DNA of 64,000 nucleotides from Pochonia chlamydosporia 170 (taxonomy: Eukaryota > Ascomycota > Sordariomycetes > Hypocreales > Clavicipitaceae): the NCBI RefSeq assembly GCF_001653235.2, contig NC_035796.1, positions 744,001-808,000 on the forward strand, written 5' to 3'. Every line of letters begins with the position of its first letter. The first letter of the stretch is position 1. Of the stretch, positions 1 through 11,483 are shown piece by piece. The translations under genes were made by a program, and so were the position numbers. The notes under the pieces were generated by a model that worked only from the letters and a program-made list of their open reading frames with translations, did not search any database and was not told the origin of the DNA.

Positions 1-543
1 TCCATCACGAAGTCGCGCAGAGATCGAGAGGATGCTTTAAGACGTATGATGGAGGACGAAGATGACGAAGATGACGAAGCACAACCGGTTGAATCAGCCG
101 CACTCGTAAATGATAACGTCGAGATGACGGAAAGCCCTGTGCCCGAAGCCTCTCCTGGAGCAGAGCCCACACCCGAGAAGCTGTCAATCACCCAGGTCGA
201 CAAGGAGCCTTCGGAGATACTTTCAAGTACCGGAGACGGCCGGAGACGGGGTAAGCGTAGGGTTATGAAGAAGAAGCGAATCCTGGACGATCAGGGTTAC
301 ATGGGTTCGTATTGCTTTTACCAACCCCGAATCGCGCCCAATGGGACCTGTGAGCTTACTCTGTGAATAGTCACCATTCAAGAACCTGGGTGGGAGTCCT
401 TTTCTGAGGACGAAACTTCCCCGCCCGCCAAAAAGCCAACCTCTGCAACTGGACCGACACAATCTTCATCATCTGCTAAGACAAAGATGGCGTCTCTGAA
501 GGGCTCTCAAGGCAGCATCATGTCTTTTTTTGCCAAGAAATGA
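1..543 (+). CDS. POL32: DNA polymerase delta subunit 3 (Pol32/Cdc27), 3' end only
   Basis: This is the C-terminal part of the non-catalytic polymerase delta subunit, which tethers the polymerase to PCNA in replication and repair. The frame is open from base 1, so the start lies outside the window. Exons are 1-304 and 371-543; the intron at 305-370 joins GGYM-like sequence to VTIQEPGWESFSEDE. The family hallmarks are a basic stretch (RRRGKRRVMKKK), the tryptophan-containing EPGWESFSEDE block, and a last-residue PCNA-interacting box, QGSIMSFF, followed by AKK and the stop. An acidic low-complexity run (MMEDEDDEDDE) precedes it. The downstream aminotransferase is convergent, with only 66 bp between the two stops. 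Confidence 0.88.
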
Positions 544-609
544 TTTCAAGAACAACAACACAATTTGCAATAATTCATTAGGCAAATGATAAGAGAAGGT
601 TGCTGGTCT

Positions 610-2076
610 TCATTTGTAGCAATCTACGAAATTCGAACATACCCCTGATGCCACCGTCCTGGCACTGCAATGCAACTTATCGTTTAACATGCGCTTCAAT
701 AGCGCACCGAGTCTTTGGATACCTTCAACCATGACATCCTCTGGCTCCCATGCAAAGCATATTCGAATATCGCCGCTGAACTGTGCATTGCCTTCGTCCC
801 CGTGAACTTCAAACATACAACCGTAACCTATCGCAAGATTTTCCTCTTCCAACGCGACCTGGGCAACCAATTTGGAGTTTAACGATACTCCGTGTCCCGG
901 GGACAGCCATATGAAATATCCACCATAGTACGGAGTCCCAACGAGGCTCGTCTCTCGGACGTTGTAACCCAAAGGCTTGATGCATTGACGAATAGCGTTC
1001 ATGGCGAGATTATGCCTTATTTGTAACGACGGACAAGCTGTGCAAGCTATATGCTTCTGTAGCTCACCCGTTCGAAGGGTTTCGCCGAGAATCGCTGCAC
1101 ACAACTGACTCGGGGCTCCGCCTGAAAGTGTAGAAGCTGTGTCACCCAGCCCGATGACAAAGTTAGAGGCGGCTTCGACCCAACCAGTTCGGACTCCTGG
1201 GCCGGCAATTTTACTGAATGAACCATTGCTGACAGTGTAACCAAACTTTCCAGAATCTTGCTCCGCGTATCCCATTGACCGTTCTATGTCACAGAGTCTA
1301 GGGAGTCTTGGGTAGTCTTGCCTATTCTGTTGGCCTACTGAGTCGATGGGCCACTGTAGAAAATCGTACACGTCATCACAAACTACGAGAGCGTCGTTTC
1401 TCCGAGCCAGTTGCACCAGTCCTTCACGCCGTCGGAAAGACATGGTTTTGCCAGAAGGATTGGCACAAGTTGGTACGACGTACACTACATGTCTGTACAG
1501 CTTTCTCGTGGTACCGGGAAGCTTTACAGGCTGCGACATTATTAGACTTTGTAAGTGTCCGCTTGCGATAATGCATCATGCCTCGAAACTTACCGGGAGT
1601 TGCTGTTTGTGGCATTCTGCCTGCTCTACCTTCTTCATGCTCTCTTCCAAGGCAATCAAATCGATTCCTTCCTCATCCTCTGGCGATGCCCTCAGTTTTC
1701 CAGTAAACCCTGAATCCTCGAATATTCCGCATGCCAAGTAATAACATGGAGCAATAATCCAAATCGCTTTAGTGTAGTTTGGATCCGTGAAGCTCTGGAG
1801 AATGCAGGCCAAGCTTTGACTTGCTCCGCCGGTGACGCATATGCGACTTGGGTCTGGGTCAACACTGTAATGTTGGCCCAGCCATTTGGATAACTCTTTT
1901 CTCAAAGTTGGGTGGCCTGCGCTTGGGCCATATTGGAGAATCGGGGTGTACTCATCGCGATCAAGAAGCACACGGTTGCAGGCGGTTGAGAGCATGGCAG
2001 CTGGTAAAACATCCGGAGAGGGCCAGCCACGCATAAGGTTGATGTGCTTCTTGCCAGACAGCATATTGGAGTCCAT
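610..2076 (-). CDS. PLP-dependent aminotransferase, class I/II (YER152C-like)
   Basis: A predicted cytosolic fold-type I aminotransferase of 467 residues. Exons on the minus strand are 2076-1594 and 1530-610; the intron (1531-1593) has a GTAAGT donor and is phase 0. Visible marks are the ITGG-like start of the large domain (CVTGGASQSLACIL), VPTCANPSGKTMS for cofactor and substrate binding, CDDVYDFLQW holding the PLP-pyridine aspartate, SNGSFSKIAGPGVRTGW with the Schiff-base lysine, and RICFAWE near the C-terminus for carboxylate binding. This matches the fungal group around yeast YER152C, related to 2-aminoadipate and aromatic aminotransferases; the natural substrate cannot be read from sequence. 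The ATG at 2076 is the first in frame and fits the family N-terminus. Confidence 0.88.
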
Positions 2077-2957
2077 TTTGGGTAACTCTTACGGAATTTC
2101 TGCTCGAAGTATGGTCAAAATTCTTGCTAGAAGACACCAGTCGCAAGTAGCATTGGTGATGTTGACGAGGAGTTTGCCCACATGAGGTACCTAGGTACCT
2201 AGCGATCAGGCACATTATGGCACTGGGGCATTATGGCAACTGGAACTCGAACCCACCCGCACTTGCTCTTTCTTTCAATGTTCAATGTTCTTCCTCCACT
2301 GACTCAGACACTTCCCACCAGACCCCATATTGCTCTGTAGACAGGATTGGACTAGCCAACATTATGGTGCATTGCGTGTCACGGCTGTGCACATCGAATT
2401 GGATGGAAGAAAGAAGCAGAGCGTGGCCAACTGACGCGCAACCATGTTCTTGGGTTCTGGAAAGAGCAACATTGAATGCTCTATGCGTCAAAGAAATGGA
2501 ATCGGACCAAACTTCTTCAATTGGGCCAGGCTACTACAGAGGCAGATACCATGTAGATACAAGCTCATAGCAAACAGGTGCGGTATTTTGGTCGATGTTA
2601 TTTGATATTATCGAGACCATGTCTTTGGAAATTCATGAGCTTTCGAAGACAGACTGCAATAAGGACCATATTTGCGAAATTCGTGGGGCGATCTGCATGA
2701 TGATGGGGATCCATCTACTGCAGTGCCTTCGAGACAAAGAAAACAGTTTGTATTATTACACTGGCTCGATACATGATTTTCACAGTAGCAACTTAGCTAT
2801 GCGTCCCAAGGGGAGCCGCTGATACAGCGTTGAAAGGACATATGGGCGAAATAAATAATGCTTTCCTCATGATCAATGTTATGGCTTTTTGCCCCATGGA
2901 TAGAGTTCACTGCACCTACCAAAAAGTACCAGCCGGGTAGCTATTTGATGAAGAGCT
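2077..2957. other. Intergenic, 881 bp
   Basis: This is the 5' flank of the aminotransferase and the 3' flank of the GH125 gene. Short open frames on both strands show no recognisable protein. It carries one CCTAGG-core palindromic repeat near the aminotransferase start. Confidence 0.6.
2186..2202. repeat. GGTACCTAGG palindromic repeat
   Basis: Two overlapping copies of the GGTACCTAGGTACC-type palindrome, 110 bp upstream of the aminotransferase ATG. Confidence 0.7.
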
Positions 2958-4709
2958 TCATGGTTCGTATGGTGATGCCTCAGGACCAAAAATTAGGTAC
3001 GGCTTACGCTTCGCTAGGTCAAGAATCGTGTTCGCGAAGACACCATTCGCCCAGGCGAACCAACTTCTTGTGTACTGCCTGGCGTAGTTCACGTTTACGC
3101 TTTCGTGTACCAGACCCAGCTTTGACGATTTTAGAACTAGATCAATGCATTTCTTGATTTCCTCATCGTCCCCTGAGGTTTGTGCTTGGATAAGAAGACT
3201 CATTGGCCATGCATTCTGCAGTCCGATATGCGGCCCTTTCCACACCTGGTCAGCGGTGTCTCTCTCGATTAAGCAAGGAGGTGCGTAATGACTTACCACC
3301 GATACCCTCAAAGTCGTTGCCTGTCAGGTAGTAGGGATTTCCCAACTTTTCTAACACCATTTTTCTCGTGTTCTTATAAATCACGTCTTCGGTTTCGCAA
3401 AATCCCATTAGGGGTAAGGCTAGGAGAGACGGGTAATTTGCATCATCCATCAAAATTGCAGAGCCATATCCGTCAACTTCGTAGGCGAAGACTTGGCCAT
3501 ACGACTTATGAGTGACAACGCCATGCTCCATGATCGCAGAATGTAAGGATTCGCCCCATTTTTGCAGTTTTTTGGCCAGAGATGGCTTTCCGGCATCTTT
3601 AACAAACTTGGAGGCCCGGCGAAGCTCAACAGACATCATCGCGTTAGCAGGAATAAAGAACCCTAGAATCGTGGCATCGTCACTAGGTCTAAATGCAGAG
3701 CGAACGAGCCCAGTGCCAAGGTTGAGCGGATTGCCGTTTCCTTGCAGATTGAGTGTCTCCGTACCAATGTTTGTCCATCGTTGAAATGTGTAGTCATTTT
3801 TTAGATAGTCTCCCGTCTCGGCATCAAAGGTGGGCTTTGATTGTTCTTCCAAGACTTTTAGGAGAGTTTCCACCGCGAGATACCATCGATCGTTCAAGAA
3901 ATCTGTCGAGCCTGTGTGTTCGTAGAAGTCGTTCGCAAGCGCCAAAAAATGGGCTAGTGAGTCAAGCTCATATTTGCACTCGAATACGGCGCTAGGCTCG
4001 TACACTGGATGAACCACATCATCTTGTCCATTGGAGGTTATGGGAAGATCACTAATTGGAGGAGGCTGAAAGGCGTTGCAGTAGGGTGCCTCAATAACGT
4101 ATTCCGCTTGTGTATTGATAGCACCTAATATCAAGTCGAAAATGGCAGGATCCTTCTTTGCCAGCGCCTGATATGGACGAAGTTGGTTGGTCGAGTCGCG
4201 CAGCCATTCAGCAATAATATCTCCCGTAATTATGAATGAATGACGCCCTTGCCAGGCACCATCATCTAGGGCAGTTCGAGATCCACCGAATCGCATGAAG
4301 CCTGTATCTCTACCCTTGGTATGAAATTTGACGGTGGTATCGGTTGTTGAAGGAAACGCGTTCTCGAACAACCTAGCGAGGTCCCGATTCTGCATGCGAG
4401 TGGTGATATCTTTGATAACTCTTTCGATTTCATCGGAATGAAACGTCCGACATCGCCGGTCTGGTCTCTGAAATGGGAGCGCGAGCGGCCCGGTGCTCAA
4501 CGGCTTGCTGCTGTTATTAGAGATCAAGGTCAAGGCTCCTTTGTTGGGGCGTCTGGCAAGGTTACCTACTGTGGATAGGAGGCATATAAGGCATAATCAG
4601 GGCAAGCATCTTCTGCATCGCGAAGTGGAAGCTGGGGCGGCCATTCCCCAGCTGTAGCTAGGTGAATGATGGCCCACAGCACCGCGTATAGCCTGCCTGA
4701 CACCATCAT
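2958..4709 (-). CDS. GH125 exo-alpha-1,6-mannosidase-like protein (Mug157/DUF1237 family)
   Basis: Predicted secreted or endomembrane glycoside hydrolase of 543 residues that would remove alpha-1,6-linked mannose. Three exons on the minus strand: 4709-4570, 4510-3297 and 3235-2958. The first donor is GTAGGT; splicing creates CPDYALYASYPHSKPLS, avoiding an in-frame TAG. The second join gives EGIGGPHIGLQNAWPMS, a conserved block. Other marks are PFQRPDRRCRTF, GDIIAEWLRDSTNQ with its acidic catalytic-region residues, and EYVIEAPYCNAFQPPP. I prefer the start at 4709 because MMVSGRLYAVLWAIIHLATAGE is a good signal sequence; an ATG at 4823 is also in frame. It is called meiotically upregulated after the fission-yeast homologue; no meiotic signal is visible here. 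Confidence 0.9.
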
Positions 4710-4857
4710 GTTGACAGACTGGACAGTAAACGTCGGGTGAGAGGCGACAAAACGATGGCTAATAATTGGCGCAAATTGAAAGGGAGCCCAGGAAAAGCAG
4801 ATCAGCCAGAGACTGTCAACCACGCCTGTCCTTGAAGCTACGTCAAGCTCAGATGTC

Positions 4858-4880
4858 TACCTACCTAGGTACCTAGGTAG
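4858..4880. repeat. CCTAGGTACCTAGG palindromic repeat
   Basis: Head-to-head copies of CTACCTAGG / CCTAGGTAG, 150 bp upstream of the preferred GH125 start. Confidence 0.7.
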
Positions 4881-5120
4881 TTCGAAGCTCTTGCCTGCAG
4901 GGTGGGGTCTGGTACATGTAGGGTACTTTATTGTAGTTAGCACGTCAACGTTATGCGACAGGCAAGGTCCGACCCCTGAAGAGCTGCCACGGATATTTCA
5001 AGCCAGACCAGACAGACCCACCATGGCTCATTGTGAAACACCAGGCATCACAGATTTGCCGAGGAAACGACCTCTAGTTGCACGACGGCTGAGTGATGCC
5101 CGGTACTTCCTTCAGTCTAT

Positions 5121-5161
5121 GTACCTAACTAGGTAGGTACCTAGGTAGGTAGGTAGGTAGG
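5121..5161. repeat. Long CCTAGGTAGG repeat tract
   Basis: The longest copy in the window, about 41 bp. A GTACCTAACTAGG arm is followed by a GGTACCTAGG palindrome, then a tandem run of the tetramer GTAG. Confidence 0.75.
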
Positions 5162-6134
5162 CACTCAGTCTCAACCACATGTCTCTTTCGGTCCATCAAA
5201 CTGAGGCTGCCTAATCACATAGGTAGTTAAATGGAGAATATTGAAGATATCAGGACTTTTCTAGTGCGCTGCAAATCGAAATCATACAAAAAGCACCACT
5301 GCACTTAATGGCAAGCAAAATCTATGGTCCACTTCTTGATAGATCTGTGGCACATTCCAAGCTATGCGTCGAGATAAAAATTCATTCAATCGTCTTGACG
5401 CCTATGTACCTGGCAAAACCAGGGTGTGTTGGAGCGTGCTCAGAAAGATCATAGTCCATCGCTGGATTGATACAGATACCACCCTCGCGTTCTTGCTCAA
5501 GCGTACAGCCTTTCCCTCCCTGGTCATTTCACATTAGTTATAGTTCATGGAGCACCTACTAGGGCACCTACCCTGGTGCCCATATGTAGTTTGGCTGCCA
5601 CTTCCCGCGTCGCGATCACTCTGGCCCCATAGCGTCATTACTATTTGGACCACGAAGATTACGCCTACCTCTATGGCGTCCATGATACCATCGGACTGAA
5701 ATTATCTCTGTCCAAGTTCCCAGGTGCAATGTGATAGGGTCCGCATGGCGGGAGGTGGAACAGGACACCTGTTGTGTCATTACCGATTGAATTGCCGTTG
5801 GTTGTCACAACGTGTCTGTTCCTTTGAGCAATTTCGAGGCCGATCGCAACATCAGGTCCTTGTTCCCTGAGTCTTCCGGCCAATTCGTTTTCGTAAGCCT
5901 GACAAAGGCGTCCAAATACATTGGGCTCTCCTCATTCACGTCTGTTGGTGTGTCAGAGAACATCGGTTTGTCATGAGGGGCCCAAGCTTGCCACTGTATC
6001 CATCTTCCCGACAGAGTCCAGAGAAATCCAGACGCAATATACATCTGCGTGTATCCGAGAGAGCTAAGCCATAACAATTGGATCGATAATTGTTTGAGCG
6101 GCGAGCCGCTTGCGGTAGAGATCGCCGTATTTCC

Positions 6135-7700
6135 TCACCAACCCCACGTCCGACTTGACGCTGTGAAAATTGGTGGCTTCCACTGTATCCGCCCAGGTTC
6201 AAGCACTCGTCTCACTTTCAGCTTCTGCTTCTCTCTCTGTTGGATGAGATTATCTGGTATAACAATCTTATGATCACTCTTATGGTAGACCTGCATTTTC
6301 ATAGCTTGAAGTGTATGTTCCACATCTTGAGTGGTCATTGCGAGAGCAGAGGATATAGCTTCAATCGTGACCTTGTCGTCTCTCTCATTATACCCCATTA
6401 ATAGATCGAGGATATTTTCTGACCAATACTGGCGGTAGCTCAGTAAACCTAAGTCAGAAAGTGGTTTCTCAGGTGATCCTAGCTTCCCTTCGATCCTAGA
6501 GAGTTCGTATGAAAATTGAATCAAAAGTCGGCCGTATCCTTTTCGTTGATACTGAGGTAACGTGAGGATACACGCAACATTATATCCGTCTGCGCTCTCT
6601 TTTTCCTTTGAAAAATACCCAACAATGTGACAGCCCTTGTCGGTTCGACTAGCCATCACATAGAACAAAAAGGGATCGACGTCATAATACAATGTCTTGT
6701 GATCTAAAAACATCTTGGACAACAGACAGAGATTTCTGCACCAAGTCCGCTGTCGGCGGCCGTCAATCTCAAAAAATGAAACATAGTCATCGCGGTATAT
6801 CTCATTTCCAGGAGGATGTTGCAACGTACACTTCTTCCGGTGTCGCAAGAAGGCTACCTCATCTCCGTAGTAGCTGAGACAAAACTCGCATATGAAAATG
6901 ACATCTTCTTGGCTGAAGACTTCAGGATACGGAGAGAAATACCAGGGGAAGAGATCGTTCCGACCAAATTGAACCTTTGATATGTTTCTAATGCGGGAAA
7001 TCTCAGCCGGATTCTGGGTCATTGAACCGGACGTCCTCAGCTTCTCAATTTCCTCTTCTCGGCTGAATTCCCCTTCCTCCTTCTTGATATCGTCTTCTTT
7101 GTCGTCCGCCTCCAGGTCGTCCGCGGCGGCCGGTGTCGCAATTGCGTCCGCGCTGGCTTGGGTCTGTGAATCGCCATCAGGACCAACGGATGATGTTTGA
7201 CGTTGCTGTTGTGACTCCACAAATTCTGATGACATCGATCAGCGGAGTGTCCCGCCCGACTGTTTAGACATAAAACACGTACCTGACCATGGATGAGGCG
7301 TTGCTGCCTCTGAATGCACAGATTGCTCTCTCTTAGTATTAAGTCTCTTTTGCCCCTTCTTGGGTACTTGAGCCTTTTTCGGTTGTGACGGCGCCTTCTT
7401 AGCTTTGGGATCCTTGGGCTTGTCTTTGTCGGGGTTCGGCCATTCCACTTCTTGTGTGAAATCGATCCTTGCAACAGGTACCCATTCGTCGAGCCGTTTG
7501 TTAAAGTTGTCGAAGTTGCAATAAAATTGTTTTCCACTCTTGGTCTCTTTAATACTCAAGATCTCTGCACGTCGCGGCTCGCCATCTTTCACTACCCACG
7601 CAATAGAGCCCGTTTTCAACGTATCAGGTGTCGCTATCCCCTTTTGCCTCGGCGTGTCAGATCCTACTGTGGGTTCTGCCGCCGGTGTTCCGGCAGCCAT
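6135..7700 (-). CDS. ESA1: MYST-family histone acetyltransferase ESA1 (KAT5), NuA4 catalytic subunit
   Basis: A nuclear acetyltransferase acting on histones H4 and H2A, 502 residues, the usual length for fungal Esa1. Exons on the minus strand are 7700-7283 and 7225-6135; the intron is 57 bp, phase 1, with GTACGT donor. The N-terminal chromo/tudor-knot domain spans roughly residues 28-85 ([18 protein letters not shown] to [13 protein letters not shown]). A lysine- and acid-rich linker follows. The MYST domain has the C2HC zinc finger ([21 protein letters not shown]), the cysteine in NVACILTLP, the acetyl-CoA loop [12 protein letters not shown], and [10 protein letters not shown] with the likely general-base glutamate. 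The C-terminus [10 protein letters not shown] fits the family ending SRTWNW. Divergent from REX4 across 355 bp. Confidence 0.96.
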
Positions 7701-8055
7701 GATAAAAAGATATGTGTGTGCACAAGAACTTGATGGCGGACCGAGTTGTTGTTTTGCATTTATGGATGGAGTAAAATAGCTGACTGTTGGGTCACATCAA
7801 GTGGCAGAAAGTAGTATGCTTGGCACACCACCCAGGCGGTCAAGGACGAAATACCAATTTAAGCGTAGTGCCTTGAGACATCTGTGGCGGCCCCACTAAA
7901 TTTATATAGTGTCTGCGTACTCCTTCCAATTCATCAAATAGTTTGGACCAGTCTAGTGGCCACGAGGAGCCCAGGAAGAGGTTGTCCTACCAAACAAATC
8001 CATCAAATTCTTTCCACAATCCTCAGCGTACCATGTTATAACATGTACTTGGACC
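7701..8055. promoter_or_regulatory. Divergent promoter between ESA1 and REX4
   Basis: 355 bp separate the two ATGs and must hold both promoters. No TATA box or known factor site stands out. There is no protein-like frame. Confidence 0.5.
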
Positions 8056-9015
8056 ATGGCGGAACTGTCTTCAAACTGGAAGAAGCTCCAGGCAAAGGCT
8101 AACTTTGCCAAGCAAACGCACTCACCAACCCTGAAGCGAAAAGCTGAAGAGGAATTATCAAACGCGCCGAAGACACCCAAAGTTTCCGGGAAAGGTTTTC
8201 AGACCCTGTCACAGCCATCAAATACCAGGGCTAAGAGGGCTGCGAATATGGGTTCTGTTCATAGTTCTAGGGCGCGAGCTGAAGTACCCCATGATCAGGC
8301 ACCGTCACTTGGTCTCTGGGCAACAGAACAAGATATATCGAGCGAGGCGTTAGCAGAGGCATATGGCCTAGGTATCAAAGAGAACTCGATGATGACGCCT
8401 TCTCATTGCGATAGAGTCAACCACGGACGCTCGCCTGGCATTGATATCGGGAAATACGTTGCGGTCGATTGCGAAATGGTTGGAGTTGGTCCCGGGGGGC
8501 ATGAGTCAGCTCTTGCTCGCGTCAGTTTAGTTGACTTCCATGGACGGCAAATTTACGATTCCTATGTGAAGCCAAAGGAACGAGTTACGGACTGGAGGAC
8601 GTCGGTGAGCGGCGTTTCACGAAAGGAAATGAGATTTGCGCGAGATTTTGATGATGTTCAACGTGAAGTATGCACTATCTTTGAAGGGCGCATCTTGGTT
8701 GGGCATGATATTAAGCACGATCTAAATGCCCTGAGGTTGAGTCACTCCCCCAGAGATATCAGAGACACTGCCAAACATCCTTCATTCAAGAAATATGGAC
8801 ATGGACGGAAACCTGCTCTGCGAGTACTGGCCCGAGAACTGCTCTCCATCGAAATTCAAGATGGTCCACACTCTAGCACCGAGGATGCACGCGTTACGAT
8901 GCTTATATTCCGCAAAAACAAGTCGAACTTCGACGTCGATCACGCAAACCGCTATACACCGACGACCCCTTCCGTCCTGGCAAAGAAGCCCAAGAAGCAC
9001 CGAAAGAAACGCTAG
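8056..9015 (+). CDS. REX4: RNA exonuclease Rex4 (DEDDh family)
   Basis: Single-exon gene, 319 residues. Rex4 is a nucleolar 3'-5' exonuclease linked to pre-rRNA (ITS1) processing. The N-terminal 130 residues are basic and probably disordered. The exonuclease domain starts at KYVAVDCEMVG (catalytic acids around D138 and E140), continues through the VGHDIKHDL motif (around 215-222) and ends with PHSSTEDARVTM (around 271-282), which supplies the histidine and last aspartate of the DEDDh set. The C-terminus is very basic (KKPKKHRKKR), as expected for nucleolar targeting. The ATG at 8056 follows a stop-rich leader. The downstream lipid methyltransferase is convergent. Confidence 0.93.
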   Translation: MAELSSNWKKLQAKANFAKQTHSPTLKRKAEEELSNAPKTPKVSGKGFQTLSQPSNTRAKRAANMGSVHSSRARAEVPHDQAPSLGLWATEQDISSEALAEAYGLGIKENSMMTPSHCDRVNHGRSPGIDIGKYVAVDCEMVGVGPGGHESALARVSLVDFHGRQIYDSYVKPKERVTDWRTSVSGVSRKEMRFARDFDDVQREVCTIFEGRILVGHDIKHDLNALRLSHSPRDIRDTAKHPSFKKYGHGRKPALRVLARELLSIEIQDGPHSSTEDARVTMLIFRKNKSNFDVDHANRYTPTTPSVLAKKPKKHRKKR

Positions 9016-9237
9016 TGACAAGCGACTTTATAGACGGACAGGTCCTTTTGCATACAATAATTGAATGACACAGCTCAGTCAGGATGAGTTTGTGAGTAAG
9101 TAATCCACGCGGTGTTGTGATCATTAGTTAGAGAGTATTGAATAATACGCTAGCTACAGGTTACAAAAAGAACCGGAAGACTATTGCTCCGATAAATGAC
9201 CAAATCAGGTCTGCTGGAAAGCACAATGGCACAGAAT

Positions 9238-10862
9238 TTAAAGGGGGATGCCTTCTAGTAACTCTATGGTGCCTTCTCGGCCAACAGTAATTATTACGTC
9301 TCCTAGGGTCTTGGTGGCAAATCCAGCTTCACAATACCTAAAATAATACTGCAGAGAGCGGAGTTAGCAAACCCGAATAGATCAACAAAACAGCGAGTTT
9401 TCATACCTCCCACTTTCGTCGAAAGACCTCAATCTCGTCTTTCGTCATTCCTGGGTGCTTCTGCAATAACGCAGACTTAATTTTGCTGTCAAAGTTGTTC
9501 TGAAAGTTTTCGTTCCATAGTCGCAGCGTCTTTGCGTAGTGTCCCCCAATATTCTCGACGTTTTCAATAACAAGGGTACCGTGAGATTGACTACTGATGT
9601 GGCCTAGCAACTGCGTAATGGATGGTAGGTAACCCCCCGGAAATATGTACTGGTTGATGAAACTGTGGCATAGTGTTACTTTCCAGTGTACCTGCATCAG
9701 CTTTCTACGGATTAAAATAACTCACTCTACCGATCTGGAGTAGGCCTCATGTCGGCTTTCGGGCATGGTTATGCATTGAAACATTGCAATACCGCCTTCC
9801 TTCTTTAGGAGATTGTTGATGCAGCCAAAATAAGTGCTTAGATACTCCTTTCCAACAGCTTCGAGCATTTCGATGGAAATTATCTTGTCGTATGGTTGCT
9901 CAGGCACGGGAAGCTCACGATAGTCCATCAGCTTCACTTCAATACGTTCGTGAAATCCGGCCATGCGTATTCGCGTCTCCGCTAGCTGTTTTTGCTCCTT
10001 CGAGAGAGTGATGGTCGTTACTCTGCATCCTGACTTCTTAACAGCTTCAATTGCGAAGGATCCCCAGCCGGTGCCTATCTCCAGGACATGATCTGTCGAC
10101 TTGAGCCTAGCTCCATCGATAAACCGGTCGAGCTTCCTCTGTTGGGCGGCTTCTAGACTCTCATTACTCGCCCTTGAGCATGGTTGGATCTGCCACACAG
10201 GACAAGAATATGTCATGTCGTCCGAGAGAAAGGCGGCAAACATGTCGTTGCTAATATCATAGTGTGCCGAGATATTCAACAGTGAGTTAGAGAGGGTGTT
10301 CGTGGACCTCACAAGATATGACAGGGAAGATGATGCCCAGGACAACATGGTCATTCCATTACTCATTCGATCTCTATTGTCAATAAACAGCTGTGTAGAA
10401 TTGCAATGGTTATCACCGGCGCGTTCAAGGCACAAACTAACATCGGCTACATAGGAGACTTACCTGGAAAAACGACGTCAAGTCCTCGCATTGGAAGTCT
10501 CCAAGCATATATGCCTCCGAAAACCCCAAATCGGCAAAAAGGAAGAGTCGGACCCAGAATGTGTCTCGTTTGACAATAATCTCGACCCGGGGTGTGGTGC
10601 CAGCTCGCCGCTCGTTTGTACTCTCCAGGGCTGACAAGTCAGTTCCAGATGACAGTTTCTGGCCAAAAACATGGCGAGTCTCGCCTGGTTCATCCACGAG
10701 CAAGAGTGTTCCGGTCTCGATGCACGAGAGCGTAGTGAGAATGGCACCTCTGGAGAGGGACACAGCTGGTGCCCACGCTAAGCCGCCTGCAGTGCCACGG
10801 ATGAGGTCGATGCCATTTCTAAAATGCTTGTTGAGAGCTCCCGGCCAAATCGATGGGTACAT
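9238..10862 (-). CDS. Cyclopropane-fatty-acyl-phospholipid synthase-like SAM methyltransferase
   Basis: Predicted membrane-associated lipid methyltransferase of 476 residues. It is homologous to bacterial cyclopropane fatty acid synthase and to fungal paralogues of it; substrate unknown. Four exons on the minus strand: 10862-10464, 10390-9726, 9662-9407 and 9348-9238. The joins give SFFQLFIDNRD, SRSVDFINQYIFPGG and RRKWEYYFRYCEAGF, all family-like. The last exon is only 36 codons plus stop and ends EGIPL. Motifs: SAM site EIGTGWGSFAIEA, MDYRELP, the SIEMLEAVGKEY active-site region, and YIFPGGYLPS. The fungal sphingolipid C9-methyltransferase is in the same superfamily, but its N-terminal membrane segments are not evident here. 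Confidence 0.88.
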
Positions 10863-10974
10863 TGCAGATAAATCTAGCCTCGGAGAACCGTTGGGGTGAA
10901 TTCACAGGGAGTAGTCTACGGAATGGCATTTGTGTAACTTGGATTTTTGCGTCCGGGTGAGTTGTACTCTTGTA

Positions 10975-10983
10975 TACTCCGTA
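10975..10983. repeat. TACTCCGTA motif
   Basis: Exact 9-mer, 113 bp upstream of the lipid methyltransferase start. The motif recurs at 11806, 29589 (reverse orientation), 48942 and 52646. Confidence 0.6.
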
Positions 10984-11175
10984 CGTTGAGTTCAATCAGC
11001 CTTGATACTTAAGTACCGTGGCACGATTGACACACACGCTCGGACTGTGGACCTTGTTTGCTTGTGTTTCCAGTTGATAAGCAGCAGTTCCCACGATTGG
11101 GGTCAACAGACTGGTGCTAGCGATCGGGGGCCATCAGCCTGGATATCTACCAGACCTCTAGCTTCCTACGGAGTT

Positions 11176-11195
11176 GGTAGGTGCCTAGGTAGGTA
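11176..11195. repeat. GCCTAGGTAGG repeat
   Basis: A copy with one substitution in the left arm (GGTGCCTAGGTAGG). Confidence 0.55.
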
Positions 11196-11483
11196 TGAAG
11201 CCTTGGTATCGACAAGGAGCATGCCGTTCCTGGTCACAACTGGCTCCGGCTCAATTGCAGGCACATGGGTCCCGCCTAGGCTGCGAGCTTCTAATGAGTT
11301 TCATCAATGTCGAATTGGTGGTATGCTGGCATGGAGGACCTGATGGACGTGACCCGATTCAAAGTTCAAACTTGGTGGGCGGTGTGACGTAGTTGACTCC
11401 AAGGGCCTAGTGCCAGGTCAACTTGACGTATCAAGTTGCCAACTGGTGTTTTTAGCAGTCGTTCATGTTGGTTGATTGGCTCT

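Larger units (their letters stand above)
4710..6134. other. Intergenic, 1.4 kb
   Basis: This is the 5' flank of the GH125 gene and the 3' flank of ESA1. It contains two CCTAGG repeat clusters. A coding-like minus-strand frame at about 5671-5903 has no ATG and no recognised family; it is treated in the findings, not called as a gene. Confidence 0.5.

Noticed and set aside
3236..3259. Nearer acceptor for GH125 exon 3
   Set aside because: It gives a 37-bp intron. The acceptor at 3236 gives 61 bp with a CTGAC branch site and the conserved GIGGPHIG junction.
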